From Aeromicrobium duanguangcaii (GTDB lineage: Bacteria > Actinomycetota > Actinomycetes > Propionibacteriales > Nocardioidaceae), in the NCBI RefSeq assembly GCF_024508295.1, contig NZ_CP101990.1:2480001-2544000 (forward strand): a stretch of DNA of 64,000 bases. Reading direction: 5' to 3'. Positions 1 through 9,514 of the stretch are shown piece by piece (the stretch's first letter is position 1; every line of letters begins with the position of its first letter). The notes below the pieces were generated by a model that worked only from the letters and a program-made list of their open reading frames with translations, made no database searches and was not told the origin of the DNA. The position numbers were made by a program, and so were the translations under genes.

Positions 1-3000
1 GGCCCGTGGACCATGCCAGCTCGAGCACGCCGGCGGCCGACAGGCGGTCCTCGACCTCCATCTCGAAGCGCGTGCGCGCCGAGCCGTACGGGCCCAGCTC
101 GCCGGCGCCGACGATGACGACGAGGTCCTCCGGACGGGCCGTGACCTCGGCCCAGTCGGGCGTCTGCACACGATCCAGGCGCGACGGCGGTGCGGGCAGC
201 GCCGGGATCGTCGCGGTGTCCGAGACGTCCTCGGCACCCTGCTCGGCACGCTCGCGCTGGGCCTGCTCGGCCAGGGCCCGCAGGTCCAGGTCGGCGTCAC
301 CGAGACCACCCGTCAGGTCCAGCGTGAGCGGACCCTCGGCCGCCTCACGGCGGGCCTCGGCGGTGCACGCCTCGAGCAGCGCGGCGGCCATCTCGTCGGG
401 TGACCACGTGCGCACGCCGGCGGCCTCGACGGCCTCGACCAGCGGGTCGTTGCCGCCCATGAGGCCCGTGCCCCGGACCCAGCCGATGATGGCGTGAGCC
501 AGCGTGACCTTGTCGGCCCAGCGCTTCTCGGAGCCCCACTTGGTGACCAGCGCGTCGAGCGCGGCCTTCGCCTCGCCGTAGGCGCCGTCACCGCCGAACA
601 TGCCGCGGTTGGGCGAGCCCGGCAGCAGCACGTGCAGCCGCGCGTCGAGGTTCCGGTCGGTGACCGACGACGACAGGGCGCCGACCAGACGCTCGACCGA
701 CCACAGCAGGATGCGCATCTCCAGCTCGGCCCGCGGGCCGGCCTCGGTCGCGTCGCCCATGACCCGGCCGGCCGCGAACGGCACGAGCAGGGTCGGGGTC
801 AGGGCCGGCTTCGAGACCGTCGTGACGCCCGCGGCAGTGCGGGACTGCTCGGTCCCGATCCACTCGACCAGCGCGTCGACGTCCGCGAAGGACGCCAGGT
901 TCGCCGGGACGACCCAGAGCACGGCTCCGCCCCGGGCGTGCCGGCGGTAGAGGTCCTTGAAGAACGCCAGCTTCTTCGGCGCGAGCGACGACGTGGTCGC
1001 CACGACGGTCGCGCCGCCGGCCAGCAGCCCACCCACGACGGAGCCGGCGATCGAGCCGTCGGCCGCGCCGGTCACGACCGCCACCTCACCGGCGAAGACG
1101 CCGGCACTGGTGTCCCGGGCCTCGGCCGCGATGCGCCCGAACCGCTCGTCACCGGTGCGGGCGAGCCAGTGCTCGGCCTGCTTGGCGACGACCTCGCCGG
1201 TGCCGACGAACGAGCCGTCGACGTCGTCCCCGTGGGCCAGTCGTGCGAGGTCCTCGCGGGCCGAGGCCCAGCGGTCGTCCAGGACCACGGCGTGCTCGGC
1301 GTCGAAGACACCAGCGGTCGCCTTGATCCAGTCCGAGCCGAGCTCGGCCTCGACGCGCTCGACGACCGTGGCCGCCTGCTCGTCGGGCTCGACCGTCTCC
1401 GGCACGTCGACCAGGTCGAGGTGCTCCAGCACGAGACGCGCGGCCGAGGCCAGCACACCGTCGCGACCCGTGATGGCCGCGGTGAACTCACCCAGCGCCG
1501 CGGCGTCGATCGTGGCTCCATCGCCACCACCGGCCGACGGCATCTGGACAGTCACCCCGTGGCGCGCGGCCACGGACTGCACGGCTGCGTCGATCGCCGC
1601 GTCGACGTCGCCGGCCGAGGCGATGGACGCCTCGCCGAACGCGCCACCGCGGACGCTCTGGCCCTCGCGGGTCACCATCGCCAGCTCGGCCAGGACGTGC
1701 GACGCCCAGCCCGATCCCAGCTGCCACGCACCTGTGACCCGCTCGGCCACGGCCGACTGCTTGCGGCCAGTCGGGCCGAGCACCTTCTTCAGGTGATCCG
1801 AGAACGCCTCGCCCAGCACCGGGCCGAACGGCTTGTAGGTGCGCGCCAAGGCGTCGACCTGCCCGCCGAGCGTCACGAGGTCGGCCTCGGCCGCCCCGTC
1901 GATCGCGCCGAGCGAGAGCTCGCCGCCCAGGTCGATCAGCAACTGGTTGCGCCGGCTGGACGCGCCGTCGGTGAGCGACTCGATCGAGTCGGCCGCACCG
2001 AGCTGGTCCAACCGCAGCTTCGTCCACCAGGCGACGAGGACGCGCGTGGCGTCCGCCGCCGTGAACGGCAGGTCGGCGGCAGTCTGGGTGGCGGGGCCAC
2101 CCGTGGCCGCGGGCGCCGCGGGCGCGGCGGCCTGCTGCGCGTCGCTCGGTCCCTCGACCTCGGCCTCGTCCTCGACCGGGGCGGGGTCCTCGTCCGTGCC
2201 GTAGACGGCCGCAGCGTCGCGCTCGACGTTGAGCACCTCGACGGCCGGGTAGCCGGGCAGCTTGAGCGTGCCGGCGGCCAGGTTCGCGACCGTCGGAGCG
2301 GAGCCGACGCCCACTTCGACGAAGCGCTCGACGCCGAGGCCACCCTCCTCGACGGGGGTGAACATGAGGTCCTGCGTCTCGATCCAGCGCACCGGGCTGG
2401 CGAACTGCCACGCCAGCAGCTCGATCAGCAGGTCGCGGCACAGCACGCCCGGGTCGTCGGAGCGCCGCACGGTCGTGCCGACGTACTCCTCGACCTCGCG
2501 AATGAAGTCCTCGTCGAGGCTGAACGGCCTCGGCACGAGGTTCGGGACGTACCGGCCCTCGAGGATCGACGGGTCGATCGCGGGCGGCAGCAGCTCCTGC
2601 AGCTTGTGGCGGAAGTCCGGCACGCCGCCGTGCAGCACGCGGCTGTGGAACGGCACGTCGATGCCGGGGACCAGGATGAAGGCCGCCTTGCCACCGAACC
2701 GCCGGCGGCGCTCGGCGACGTCCTCCTCCAGGACCTCCAGGCCACGGACGGTTCCCGCGATCGCGTACTGCGAGCCGCGCATGTTGTAGTTCACGATCTG
2801 CAGGAACTCGCCGGAGGCCTCGCCGAGACCCTCCACGTAGTCCTTCACCTCGTCGTCGGCCAGGCCGATCTGCGAGGGACGGATCGCCGCAAGTCGGTAG
2901 TCGCTGCGGCCCTTCTCGTCGCGGGCCACGAGCGTGTGCATGACCGAGCCGCGCTGGAACACGACCTCGACGACGGCCTCCAGGCTGATGACGCCCGAGA

Positions 3001-6000
3001 CCGCGGCGAGCGCGTTGTACTCGCCGACGGAGTGGCCGGCCAGGATCGCGCCGTCGACGAACGCGCCGCCCTCGCGCAGCTCCGCCATCTGGGCAGCGCC
3101 CAGGACCGCCATCGCGACCTGTGTGAACTGGGTCAGGTACAGCACGCCCTCCGGGTGGTGGTGCGTGACGCCGTGGACGGTCAGCTCGGTCGGGTTGTCG
3201 CGCACGACGGTCAGGATCGAGAAGCCGAGCGCCTCGCGGGTGTGCCGGTCGGCCCGGTCCCAGACCTCGCGCGCGGCGGGACAGCGCTGGTAGCCGGCCA
3301 TCCCCATGCCGGGGCTCTGGATGCCCTGGCCCGGGAAGGCGTAGGCGGTGCGGGGCGCATCGGTCAGGGCCGATGCGGCCATGACGATCTCGCCCTCGGA
3401 CCTCACCGTGACGTCGAGGACCTCGCGGCCCTGGGTCAGACCCACGCGGTCGGCGCGGATCTCGACCTCGGCGCCCGGGCGCACCGGAGCCATGAAGCGG
3501 GTGGTCCACCCGGCGATGCGGCGTCCGGTCTCGGAGGTCACGGCGTGCTGGGCCGCCGCGGAGGTCCACATGCCGTGGACGATGGGCCCGCCGAGGCCGG
3601 CCAGCCGCGCGGCGGCGGTGCTGGTGTGGATGGGGTTGTGGTCGCCGGTCACGGCTGCGAACGGCATCAGGTCCGTCGGCGCCGGCACGGTCACGCGGAC
3701 GCGGGAGCGACGCGGCGTGTCCTTCACCTCGGCATCGCCCAGGACGCCCCCGGCACGCGCCGGGTCGGCCAGCGACGCACTGCCCATCCGGCCGCGGATC
3801 GCGAACCGCTCGCGCATCGTGGCGACGTCGCCGACGGTGACGTCGACCGTCACGACGCGACCGTACGTGGACTCCTCGACCGAGACCAACGAGGCGCGGA
3901 CCTCGAGCGTCGCGTGATCGGCGGGCAGTCGACCGGCGGTGACCGCGTGGTCGAGGTGGACGAGGTCGAGCATCCCCTCGACGACGGGCGCGCCGTCGGC
4001 GGTGCGCGCGTCACCGATCACGGCGAAGACGGCGGGCCAGGCGAGGCCGACCAGCACGTCGGGGACGCGATGCCGACCGAGGACGAGCGGTCCCGCGCTG
4101 ACGGCTGCGTGGTCCGCCGCGAGGTCGGGGTCCCAGTCCGCGCTCAGGCGAGCGACGCCGTCACGGACCTCGGGGAGCTCACCGGCGACGGCGCCCCGCA
4201 CGATCTGCGCCATGGCGGCGACGGCGGACTCCGTGGAGACGACGGGCGCGTGGCCCTTCGCGGTCGTCACCGGCACGTCGATGCGCAGGGTCAGCTCGCG
4301 GCCCCCGCCCAGGGGGACCGTCAGGTCGACGGAGGAGTCCCCCGCCGTGACGAGTCGCGCCCCCGTGACGGCCTGCTCGGCCGTGGTCGGGGACGTCAGC
4401 ACCCACTCGGCGCCGAGGCGGTGCACCGGGTTGCGGACCGAGCGGCCCGCCCAGCTCACGTCGGGCGCGGCGAGCAGCAGCGCCAGCCCACCGGCGAGCG
4501 CGGACTCGTCCTCGCGACGGCGGCCGGGCACGCGCTGCGGCGCACGGCCGGCGGCGAGCAGAGCGTCGACCGCCGCGTCCTCGAAGCGCTGCAGCAGGTC
4601 GGCCACGGGCTCGTCGGCGCGCGTGATGCCGGCGACGCTGGCCGTGCCGGGGATGATGCAGACCTCGTCGGCCGAGTACCGCGGGTCGTGCGCCTGCCAC
4701 AGCGAGTCCGAGCGCCACCAGCGACGCACGTCCGCGTCGACGACGGGGACGAAGTTGACCGGCTTGCCGGCGCGGCGGCAGACCTCGACGAAGAACGCCT
4801 CGTCGGCCGGGTGCAGGGTGACGGTCGCGGCGTCGACGTACGCCCCGAGCAGCCGGTCGAGCGCGTCGATGCCGTCCTCGACGTCCGACGTGCTCGGGAA
4901 CAGGGTCTCGACCTCGCCGCGGTCCTGGTCAGCCAGGCGGGCCTCGGCGCGCTGGAGGATCGCGTGGAAGCGGTCGCGCAGGGACGCGTCGAGCCACTGC
5001 GGCGAGCCGTCGACGGTGGTGCCCGAGAGCTCGACGAACCGGCGCAGCCACTGGGCGTAGGTCATGGTGGCGACGTCACCGAAGTACGGCTTGGCCGTGC
5101 GGTCGAGCGCCTCGATGATCTCGTCGCGGCGTGCGGCCACGGCCTCGGCGTCACCGGCGACCTCGTCGAGCAGCCGGCCCGTGCGCGAGGCGGTGTTGTC
5201 GATCTCGTGGATGTCCGCGCCGAGCTGGCTGCGGCCGGAGGCCATGCCGTTCTTCGCGGTGCCGGCGCCGACCCAGGCGCCCGTGCCGCGGGTCTCGACG
5301 AGCAGCTGCTTGACCTCGGGAGCGGTCGTGGCCTCGAGCGTCGCCATCGCCGCCGTGCCGACGAGGATGCCGTCGACGGGCATGTCCGGGAAGCCGTGGC
5401 GGTGGGCCCACGTGCCGGTCAGCCACGCCGCGGCGCCGTCGGCCGTGCCGATCCCGCCGCCGACGCACACCACGACGTTCGACTGCGACCGCAGCTCGCC
5501 GTAGGTGGCCAGGATCAGGTCGTCGAGGTCCTCCCACGAGTGGTGGCCGCCGGCGCGGCCGCCCTCGACCTGGACGATGACGGTGCGGTCCACCTGCTTG
5601 GCGATCGCGAGGACCTGACGGATCTGGCGGACGGTGCCGGGCTTGAAGACGACGTGCTCGATGCCGGCCTCGGTCAGTTCGTCGACGAGCGCCACGGCCT
5701 CCTCGAGCTCGGGGATGCCGGCCGTCACGATGACGGCGTCGATGGGCGCACCGGCCGCGCGGGCGCGCTGGACGAGCCGGCTCTGTCCCAGTTGCAGTCG
5801 CCACAGGTACGGGTCGAGGAAGAGCGAGTTGAACTGGAAGGTCGCGCCGTCGTCGAGCAGGGTGCCCAGCTCGGCGATGCGCGCGTCGAAGATCTCCTCG
5901 GTGACCTGTCCGCCGCCGGCCAGCTCGGCCCAGAATCCGGCGTTGGCGGCCGCGGCGACGATCGGGGCGTCGACGGTGGTCGGCGTCATCCCCGCGAGCA

Positions 6001-7234
6001 GGATCGGCGACTTGCCGGTGGCGCGGGTGAAGGCGGTCTCGACGACGGTCGATCCGTCCGGCAGGGTCGTGAGGCGCGGCGCGTGGGCCGACCAGGCGAC
6101 GGGCAGCACGGGTCGCGCGCCGCTGATGGTCAGCTCGCGATGTCCGCGACGGGTGGTGGCGGCGACCAGGCCGACGCCGCGCGAGCGGACCTCGGTCGAC
6201 GAGAGGCGCGAGGCGACGTCGCCGGGGCCCAGGTCGATGATCCAGTCGGCGCCCGCGTCGAGCGCGGCGGTGATCTCCTGCACCCAGTCGACCGGGTCGA
6301 CGATGGCTCGCTCGGTGACCCGGCGGGCGTGCTCGGAGTCGATGCCGATCCGGGTGGCCCAGTCGGCCACGAGGTCGGCCGTGGCCGCGAGGTCGGGGTG
6401 GTGGAAGGCCAGGACGGAGTCGACCGGATCGATCACGGGACTGAACGGAGCACCGCCGGTGACCTTCCGCTCCCGCAGGTCCGCCTCGTGCGCCGCGACC
6501 TGCTCGAGCCGTGCGGTGGCTGCCTCGAGGGCCGCCTCGGGGCCGGACAGCACGACCGAGCGACGCCCGTTGCGGATGCGGCAGACGGCGCCCGTTCCCT
6601 CGACGATCTCGGCGATCCGCTCGGGGACGACTCCCGAGACGGACAGCATCGTGCGGCCCAGGAGACCGCGACGGCGACCGACCAGCTGCGCGGCGGCGCC
6701 GATGAGACGCGCCAGCGCCAGCACCTCCACCTCGGGCACGCCGGCCAGGGCCTCGGCGGCCAGGACGCCCTGCGAGTGGCCGACGACGGCGACCGGCGGA
6801 TAAGCGACGATGTCGAGGCCCTGCCGCGACAGGGCGCGCAGGCCGGCCAGCTGCGCCAGCGTGATGCCCGGGACCGAGGCCGCAGGAGCGGTGAGCTCGG
6901 TCCCGGCCGGCAGACCGGGCGCGTCGTCGTCCTCGGCGGACTCACCGACGGCCAGCACGTCGACCCATGCCACGGGATCGAAGGCGACACCACCGCGTGC
7001 GATCTCGGCGGCGACCGGTGCGATCATCGCGTCGCTGCGGCGCACCAGGTCGGCGACCTCGGCCTCCAGCGCGAAGTCGCGCACCACGTCGGACAGCGGC
7101 TGGAGCCAGTCACCGCCCTGGCCACCGAAGACCAGGGCCCAGGCGGTGCCCGCGCGCAGGTCGTCGAGGAGGCTGTCGGACCGGCGATCGGTGGCGGCCG
7201 GAGTGCGGAACACGGAGGTGTCGAGCGTCGTCAT
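1..7234 (-). CDS. fas: Type I fatty acid synthase (FAS I), 3' end outside the window
   Basis: Multifunctional cytosolic enzyme that makes long-chain acyl-CoA from acetyl- and malonyl-CoA. I translated 2411 residues from ATG 7234; the frame is still open at base 1. Domains in order: acetyltransferase (GHSQG, Ser153), FMN enoyl reductase (about 410-720, AGMTPTTVDAP and GGGIGTADG), hotdog dehydratase (GDHNPIHTS, about 1195), malonyl/palmitoyl transferase (GHSVGEYNALA, about 1400), acyl carrier domain (DGASSRRNQ, about 1758, Ser for phosphopantetheine) and ketoreductase from about 2048. The ketosynthase, roughly the last 650 residues of a family of about 3000-3100, must lie beyond the left edge. 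Among bacteria FAS I is best known from mycobacteria and corynebacteria. The promoter region at 7244-7395 is rich in inverted repeats. Confidence 0.96.
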   Translation of the reverse strand, partial: MTTLDTSVFRTPAATDRRSDSLLDDLRAGTAWALVFGGQGGDWLQPLSDVVRDFALEAEVADLVRRSDAMIAPVAAEIARGGVAFDPVAWVDVLAVGESAEDDDAPGLPAGTELTAPAASVPGITLAQLAGLRALSRQGLDIVAYPPVAVVGHSQGVLAAEALAGVPEVEVLALARLIGAAAQLVGRRRGLLGRTMLSVSGVVPERIAEIVEGTGAVCRIRNGRRSVVLSGPEAALEAATARLEQVAAHEADLRERKVTGGAPFSPVIDPVDSVLAFHHPDLAATADLVADWATRIGIDSEHARRVTERAIVDPVDWVQEITAALDAGADWIIDLGPGDVASRLSSTEVRSRGVGLVAATTRRGHRELTISGARPVLPVAWSAHAPRLTTLPDGSTVVETAFTRATGKSPILLAGMTPTTVDAPIVAAAANAGFWAELAGGGQVTEEIFDARIAELGTLLDDGATFQFNSLFLDPYLWRLQLGQSRLVQRARAAGAPIDAVIVTAGIPELEEAVALVDELTEAGIEHVVFKPGTVRQIRQVLAIAKQVDRTVIVQVEGGRAGGHHSWEDLDDLILATYGELRSQSNVVVCVGGGIGTADGAAAWLTGTWAHRHGFPDMPVDGILVGTAAMATLEATTAPEVKQLLVETRGTGAWVGAGTAKNGMASGRSQLGADIHEIDNTASRTGRLLDEVAGDAEAVAARRDEIIEALDRTAKPYFGDVATMTYAQWLRRFVELSGTTVDGSPQWLDASLRDRFHAILQRAEARLADQDRGEVETLFPSTSDVEDGIDALDRLLGAYVDAATVTLHPADEAFFVEVCRRAGKPVNFVPVVDADVRRWWRSDSLWQAHDPRYSADEVCIIPGTASVAGITRADEPVADLLQRFEDAAVDALLAAGRAPQRVPGRRREDESALAGGLALLLAAPDVSWAGRSVRNPVHRLGAEWVLTSPTTAEQAVTGARLVTAGDSSVDLTVPLGGGRELTLRIDVPVTTAKGHAPVVSTESAVAAMAQIVRGAVAGELPEVRDGVARLSADWDPDLAADHAAVSAGPLVLGRHRVPDVLVGLAWPAVFAVIGDARTADGAPVVEGMLDLVHLDHAVTAGRLPADHATLEVRASLVSVEESTYGRVVTVDVTVGDVATMRERFAIRGRMGSASLADPARAGGVLGDAEVKDTPRRSRVRVTVPAPTDLMPFAAVTGDHNPIHTSTAAARLAGLGGPIVHGMWTSAAAQHAVTSETGRRIAGWTTRFMAPVRPGAEVEIRADRVGLTQGREVLDVTVRSEGEIVMAASALTDAPRTAYAFPGQGIQSPGMGMAGYQRCPAAREVWDRADRHTREALGFSILTVVRDNPTELTVHGVTHHHPEGVLYLTQFTQVAMAVLGAAQMAELREGGAFVDGAILAGHSVGEYNALAAVSGVISLEAVVEVVFQRGSVMHTLVARDEKGRSDYRLAAIRPSQIGLADDEVKDYVEGLGEASGEFLQIVNYNMRGSQYAIAGTVRGLEVLEEDVAERRRRFGGKAAFILVPGIDVPFHSRVLHGGVPDFRHKLQELLPPAIDPSILEGRYVPNLVPRPFSLDEDFIREVEEYVGTTVRRSDDPGVLCRDLLIELLAWQFASPVRWIETQDLMFTPVEEGGLGVERFVEVGVGSAPTVANLAAGTLKLPGYPAVEVLNVERDAAAVYGTDEDPAPVEDEAEVEGPSDAQQAAAPAAPAATGGPATQTAADLPFTAADATRVLVAWWTKLRLDQLGAADSIESLTDGASSRRNQLLIDLGGELSLGAIDGAAEADLVTLGGQVDALARTYKPFGPVLGEAFSDHLKKVLGPTGRKQSAVAERVTGAWQLGSGWASHVLAELAMVTREGQSVRGGAFGEASIASAGDVDAAIDAAVQSVAARHGVTVQMPSAGGGDGATIDAAALGEFTAAITGRDGVLASAARLVLEHLDLVDVPETVEPDEQAATVVERVEAELGSDWIKATAGVFDAEHAVVLDDRWASAREDLARLAHGDDVDGSFVGTGEVVAKQAEHWLARTGDERFGRIAAEARDTSAGVFAGEVAVVTGAADGSIAGSVVGGLLAGGATVVATTSSLAPKKLAFFKDLYRRHARGGAVLWVVPANLASFADVDALVEWIGTEQSRTAAGVTTVSKPALTPTLLVPFAAGRVMGDATEAGPRAELEMRILLWSVERLVGALSSSVTDRNLDARLHVLLPGSPNRGMFGGDGAYGEAKAALDALVTKWGSEKRWADKVTLAHAIIGWVRGTGLMGGNDPLVEAVEAAGVRTWSPDEMAAALLEACTAEARREAAEGPLTLDLTGGLGDADLDLRALAEQAQRERAEQGAEDVSDTATIPALPAPPSRLDRVQTPDWAEVTARPEDLVVIVGAGELGPYGSARTRFEMEVEDRLSAAGVLELAWSTG

Positions 7235-7243
7235 GCCCACCAT

Positions 7244-7395
7244 CCTCACACAAACGTGAGGCTTTCCTCATCTTTAATCCGAGGGTTTCCTCATGTTTTA
7301 TGTCACACGGCATGGTGTGATCGGGCCCGGCGGGACCCGTGTGACTGGTGGAGTTTGTAACCACGTGTTACACACATGGTTACCCACACTGTGGG
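7244..7395 (-). promoter_or_regulatory. Palindrome-rich control region of fas
   Basis: Four inverted repeats lie upstream of the fas ATG. They are CCTCAC/GTGAGG (7244-7261), TCACAC/GTGTGA (7303-7320), GTAACCA/TGGTTAC (7357-7383; 13-nt spacer, with GTGT/ACAC also matching inside) and CCCACA-c-TGTGGG (7383-7395). A TCCTCAT word is repeated at about 7266 and 7289. In mycobacteria the fas promoter is bound by the TetR-type activator FasR; whether these are FasR-type sites here is inference. Confidence 0.5.
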
Positions 7396-7461
7396 GACAA
7401 CTTATCCCTCAGAGCGCCGCAGAAAGCGCCTTTCGCGCAGGATTCAGCAAAAGCCACGACA

Positions 7462-7492
7462 ACGGGCCCCGGGACATCGTCCCGGGGCCCGT
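7462..7492 (-). terminator. Terminator after the SDR gene
   Basis: A perfect 14-bp stem (7462-7475 with 7479-7492) closes on a 3-nt loop, 16 bases past the stop of the leftward SDR gene. The downstream tract on the minus strand is only weakly T-rich, as is common in actinobacteria. It separates the beta-oxidation operon from the fas promoter. Confidence 0.8.
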
Positions 7493-7507
7493 CGCGAACA
7501 TCGAGCG

Positions 7508-8260
7508 TCAGACGCCGCCGGTCAGCGTGAGACCGCCGTCGATCGCCAGGCACTGACCCGTCACCCAGGCCGCATCCTCGGACAGCAGGAACGTCACGAC
7601 GCCCGCGATGTCCTCGGGCAGGCCGAGCCGCTTCAGCGGGTAGGCCGAGGCGACCTCCTCCTCACGGCCCTCGTACAGCGCGCCGGCGAACCGAGTCTTG
7701 ACGACCGCGGGCGCCACCGCGTTGACGCGCACGTTCGGCGCCAGCTCCAGCGACAGCTCCTGCGTCACGTGGATGACGGCGGACTTCGAGGCGCCGTACA
7801 TGCCGATCCCCGGCGCCGGCTTGAGGCCCGCGACCGAGGCGATGTTGACGATCGCGCCGCCGTTGTCCTTCAGCGAGGCGTTGTACGCCTTCTGCGCCCA
7901 CGAGACCGCACCGAGCACGTTGACCTCGAAGATCTTGCGACCCGCGGTGAGGTCCATCTCGATCATCGGCCCATAGGTGGGGTTGATGCCGGTGTTGTTG
8001 ACCAGGAAGTCCAGCCCGCCGAAGCGCTCGAGCGCCGTGGCGATCGTCTCGTCCTGGTGGTCGACGTCGTCGGCCGCACCCGCCACGTACGCGGCGTTGT
8101 CCGGGCCGAGCTCGGCGACCGCGGCCTCGAGGGCCTCGGTCTTGCGAGCCGTGATGACGACCTTGGCGCCGTCGGCCACGAGGCGCTGCGCGACACCGAG
8201 ACCGATGCCGCGCGACGCGCCCGTGACGATGGCGACCTTGCCGGCGAAGCGCTCCGTCAC
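7508..8260 (-). CDS. SDR-family oxidoreductase (FabG-like)
   Basis: NAD(P)-dependent short-chain dehydrogenase of 250 residues, the normal SDR length. The Rossmann motif TGASRGIG is near residue 12, a NNTG variant of NNAG is mid-protein, and the catalytic YGASK (YxxxK) follows. I chose the GTG at 8260 because its GTGA overlaps the thiolase stop by 4 bases and the protein then starts just before GKVAIVTG. As the third gene behind an acyl-CoA dehydrogenase and a thiolase, it could act as the 3-hydroxyacyl-CoA dehydrogenase of a beta-oxidation route (inference). A FabG-type reductase or a steroid/alcohol dehydrogenase remains possible. Confidence 0.88.
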   Translation of the reverse strand: MTERFAGKVAIVTGASRGIGLGVAQRLVADGAKVVITARKTEALEAAVAELGPDNAAYVAGAADDVDHQDETIATALERFGGLDFLVNNTGINPTYGPMIEMDLTAGRKIFEVNVLGAVSWAQKAYNASLKDNGGAIVNIASVAGLKPAPGIGMYGASKSAVIHVTQELSLELAPNVRVNAVAPAVVKTRFAGALYEGREEEVASAYPLKRLGLPEDIAGVVTFLLSEDAAWVTGQCLAIDGGLTLTGGV

Positions 8261-9474
8261 GAGAGGCGCTCCAGGACCATCGCCATGCCCATGCCGCCGC
8301 CGACGCACATGGACTCGACACCGAACTGCTTGTCGTGCCACTGCAGCGAGTTGATCAGCGTGGACGTGATGCGCGCGCCGGTCATACCGAACGGGTGGCC
8401 CACCGCGATGGCGCCGCCGTTGACGTTCAGCTTGTCCAGCGGGATGCCGAGCTGCTTGGCCGAGCCCCACGCCTGGACGGCGAACGCCTCGTTGATCTCG
8501 TACAGGTCGATGTCGTCGATGCCCATGCCGGCGTTCTTCAGCGCGGCCGGGATGGCCTCGACCGGGCCGAGGCCCATGATCTCGGGCGACAGGCCGGTGA
8601 CGGCGGTCGAGACGATCCGCGCGAGCGGCGTCAGACCGAGCTCCTTGGCCCTGGTGTCGCTCATGATGACCACGGCGGCGGCGCCGTCGTTGAGCGGGCA
8701 GGCGTTGCCGGCCGTGACGGTGCCGTCGGGACGGAAGACCGGCTTCAGACCGCTGACGGCCTCGAGCGTGGTGCCGGCGCGCGGGCCGTCGTCCTTCGTG
8801 ACGGTCGTGCCGTCGGGCAGCGTCACCGGGGTGATGTCCTTGGCCCAGAAGCCCTCCTCGATGCGCTGCTCGACGAGGTTCTGGCTGCGGACGGCGAACT
8901 CGTCCTGCTCACGGCGGCTCATGCCCAGGTACTGCGCGACGTTCTCGGCCGTCTGGCCCATCGCGATGTACAGGTCCGGCAGGCTGCCGCTCTCGCGCGG
9001 ATCGGTCCACGTGTCGGCACCACCCTCGGCGCGCTTGGCGGTGCGGGCGATCGCGTCGGCGAAGGCCGGGTTCTCGGTGCCCGGGAGGTCGGCGAAGCCG
9101 TTGCCGAACCGGCTGACGGTCTCGACGCCGGCGGAGATGAACGCGTCACCCTCGCCGGCCTTGATGGCGTGGAACGCCATGCGCGTGGTCTGCAGCGACG
9201 ACGAGCAGTAGCGGTTGACGGTGACGCCCGGCAGGTGGTCCATGCCGGCCAGCACGGCCACGGCGCGGGCGAGGTTGTGGCCGCCCTCGCCCGCGGGCTG
9301 TCCCACGCCCAGGTGCAGGTCGGTGATGTCCTTGCGATCCAGACCCGGCACCTTCGCCAGCGCGGCCTCGATCATCTGGACGGACAGGTCGTCCGGACGC
9401 ATGTCCTTGAGCGACCCCTTGCCCGCGCGGCCGATCGGCGAGCGGGCGGTGGAGACGATGACTGCTTCGGGCAT
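8257..9474 (-). CDS. Acetyl-CoA C-acyltransferase (thiolase, FadA-type)
   Basis: Degradative thiolase of 405 residues that would cleave 3-ketoacyl-CoA to acetyl-CoA and a shortened acyl-CoA. The nucleophile Cys is in NRYCSSSLQ (about residue 90), GGAIAVGHPFGMTGAR carries the catalytic His, and the C-terminal Cys sits in SMCVGGGMG. ATG 9474 is preceded on the minus strand by GAGGAAAGG at good spacing. It starts 40 nt after the acyl-CoA dehydrogenase stop and overlaps the SDR start, so the three genes form one operon. The true chain-length preference cannot be read from the sequence. Confidence 0.93.
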   Translation of the reverse strand: MPEAVIVSTARSPIGRAGKGSLKDMRPDDLSVQMIEAALAKVPGLDRKDITDLHLGVGQPAGEGGHNLARAVAVLAGMDHLPGVTVNRYCSSSLQTTRMAFHAIKAGEGDAFISAGVETVSRFGNGFADLPGTENPAFADAIARTAKRAEGGADTWTDPRESGSLPDLYIAMGQTAENVAQYLGMSRREQDEFAVRSQNLVEQRIEEGFWAKDITPVTLPDGTTVTKDDGPRAGTTLEAVSGLKPVFRPDGTVTAGNACPLNDGAAAVVIMSDTRAKELGLTPLARIVSTAVTGLSPEIMGLGPVEAIPAALKNAGMGIDDIDLYEINEAFAVQAWGSAKQLGIPLDKLNVNGGAIAVGHPFGMTGARITSTLINSLQWHDKQFGVESMCVGGGMGMAMVLERLS

Positions 9475-9514
9475 GGGTTCTTGCCTTTCCTCGGGGTGTG
9501 TCGGAGGGCTTCGC

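Noticed and set aside
494-7360. 2288-codon open frame on the plus strand across fas
   Set aside because: It is antisense to FAS I, whose domains are unmistakable in the minus frame; the plus translation is Arg/Gly/Asp-rich low complexity, as expected for the shadow of a GC-rich gene.
7357-7410. Possible replication-origin-like block (GTTACACACATGG, TGTGGGGACAACTTATCC)
   Set aside because: No run of DnaA boxes, no dnaA/dnaN/gyrB nearby; better explained as the fas promoter.
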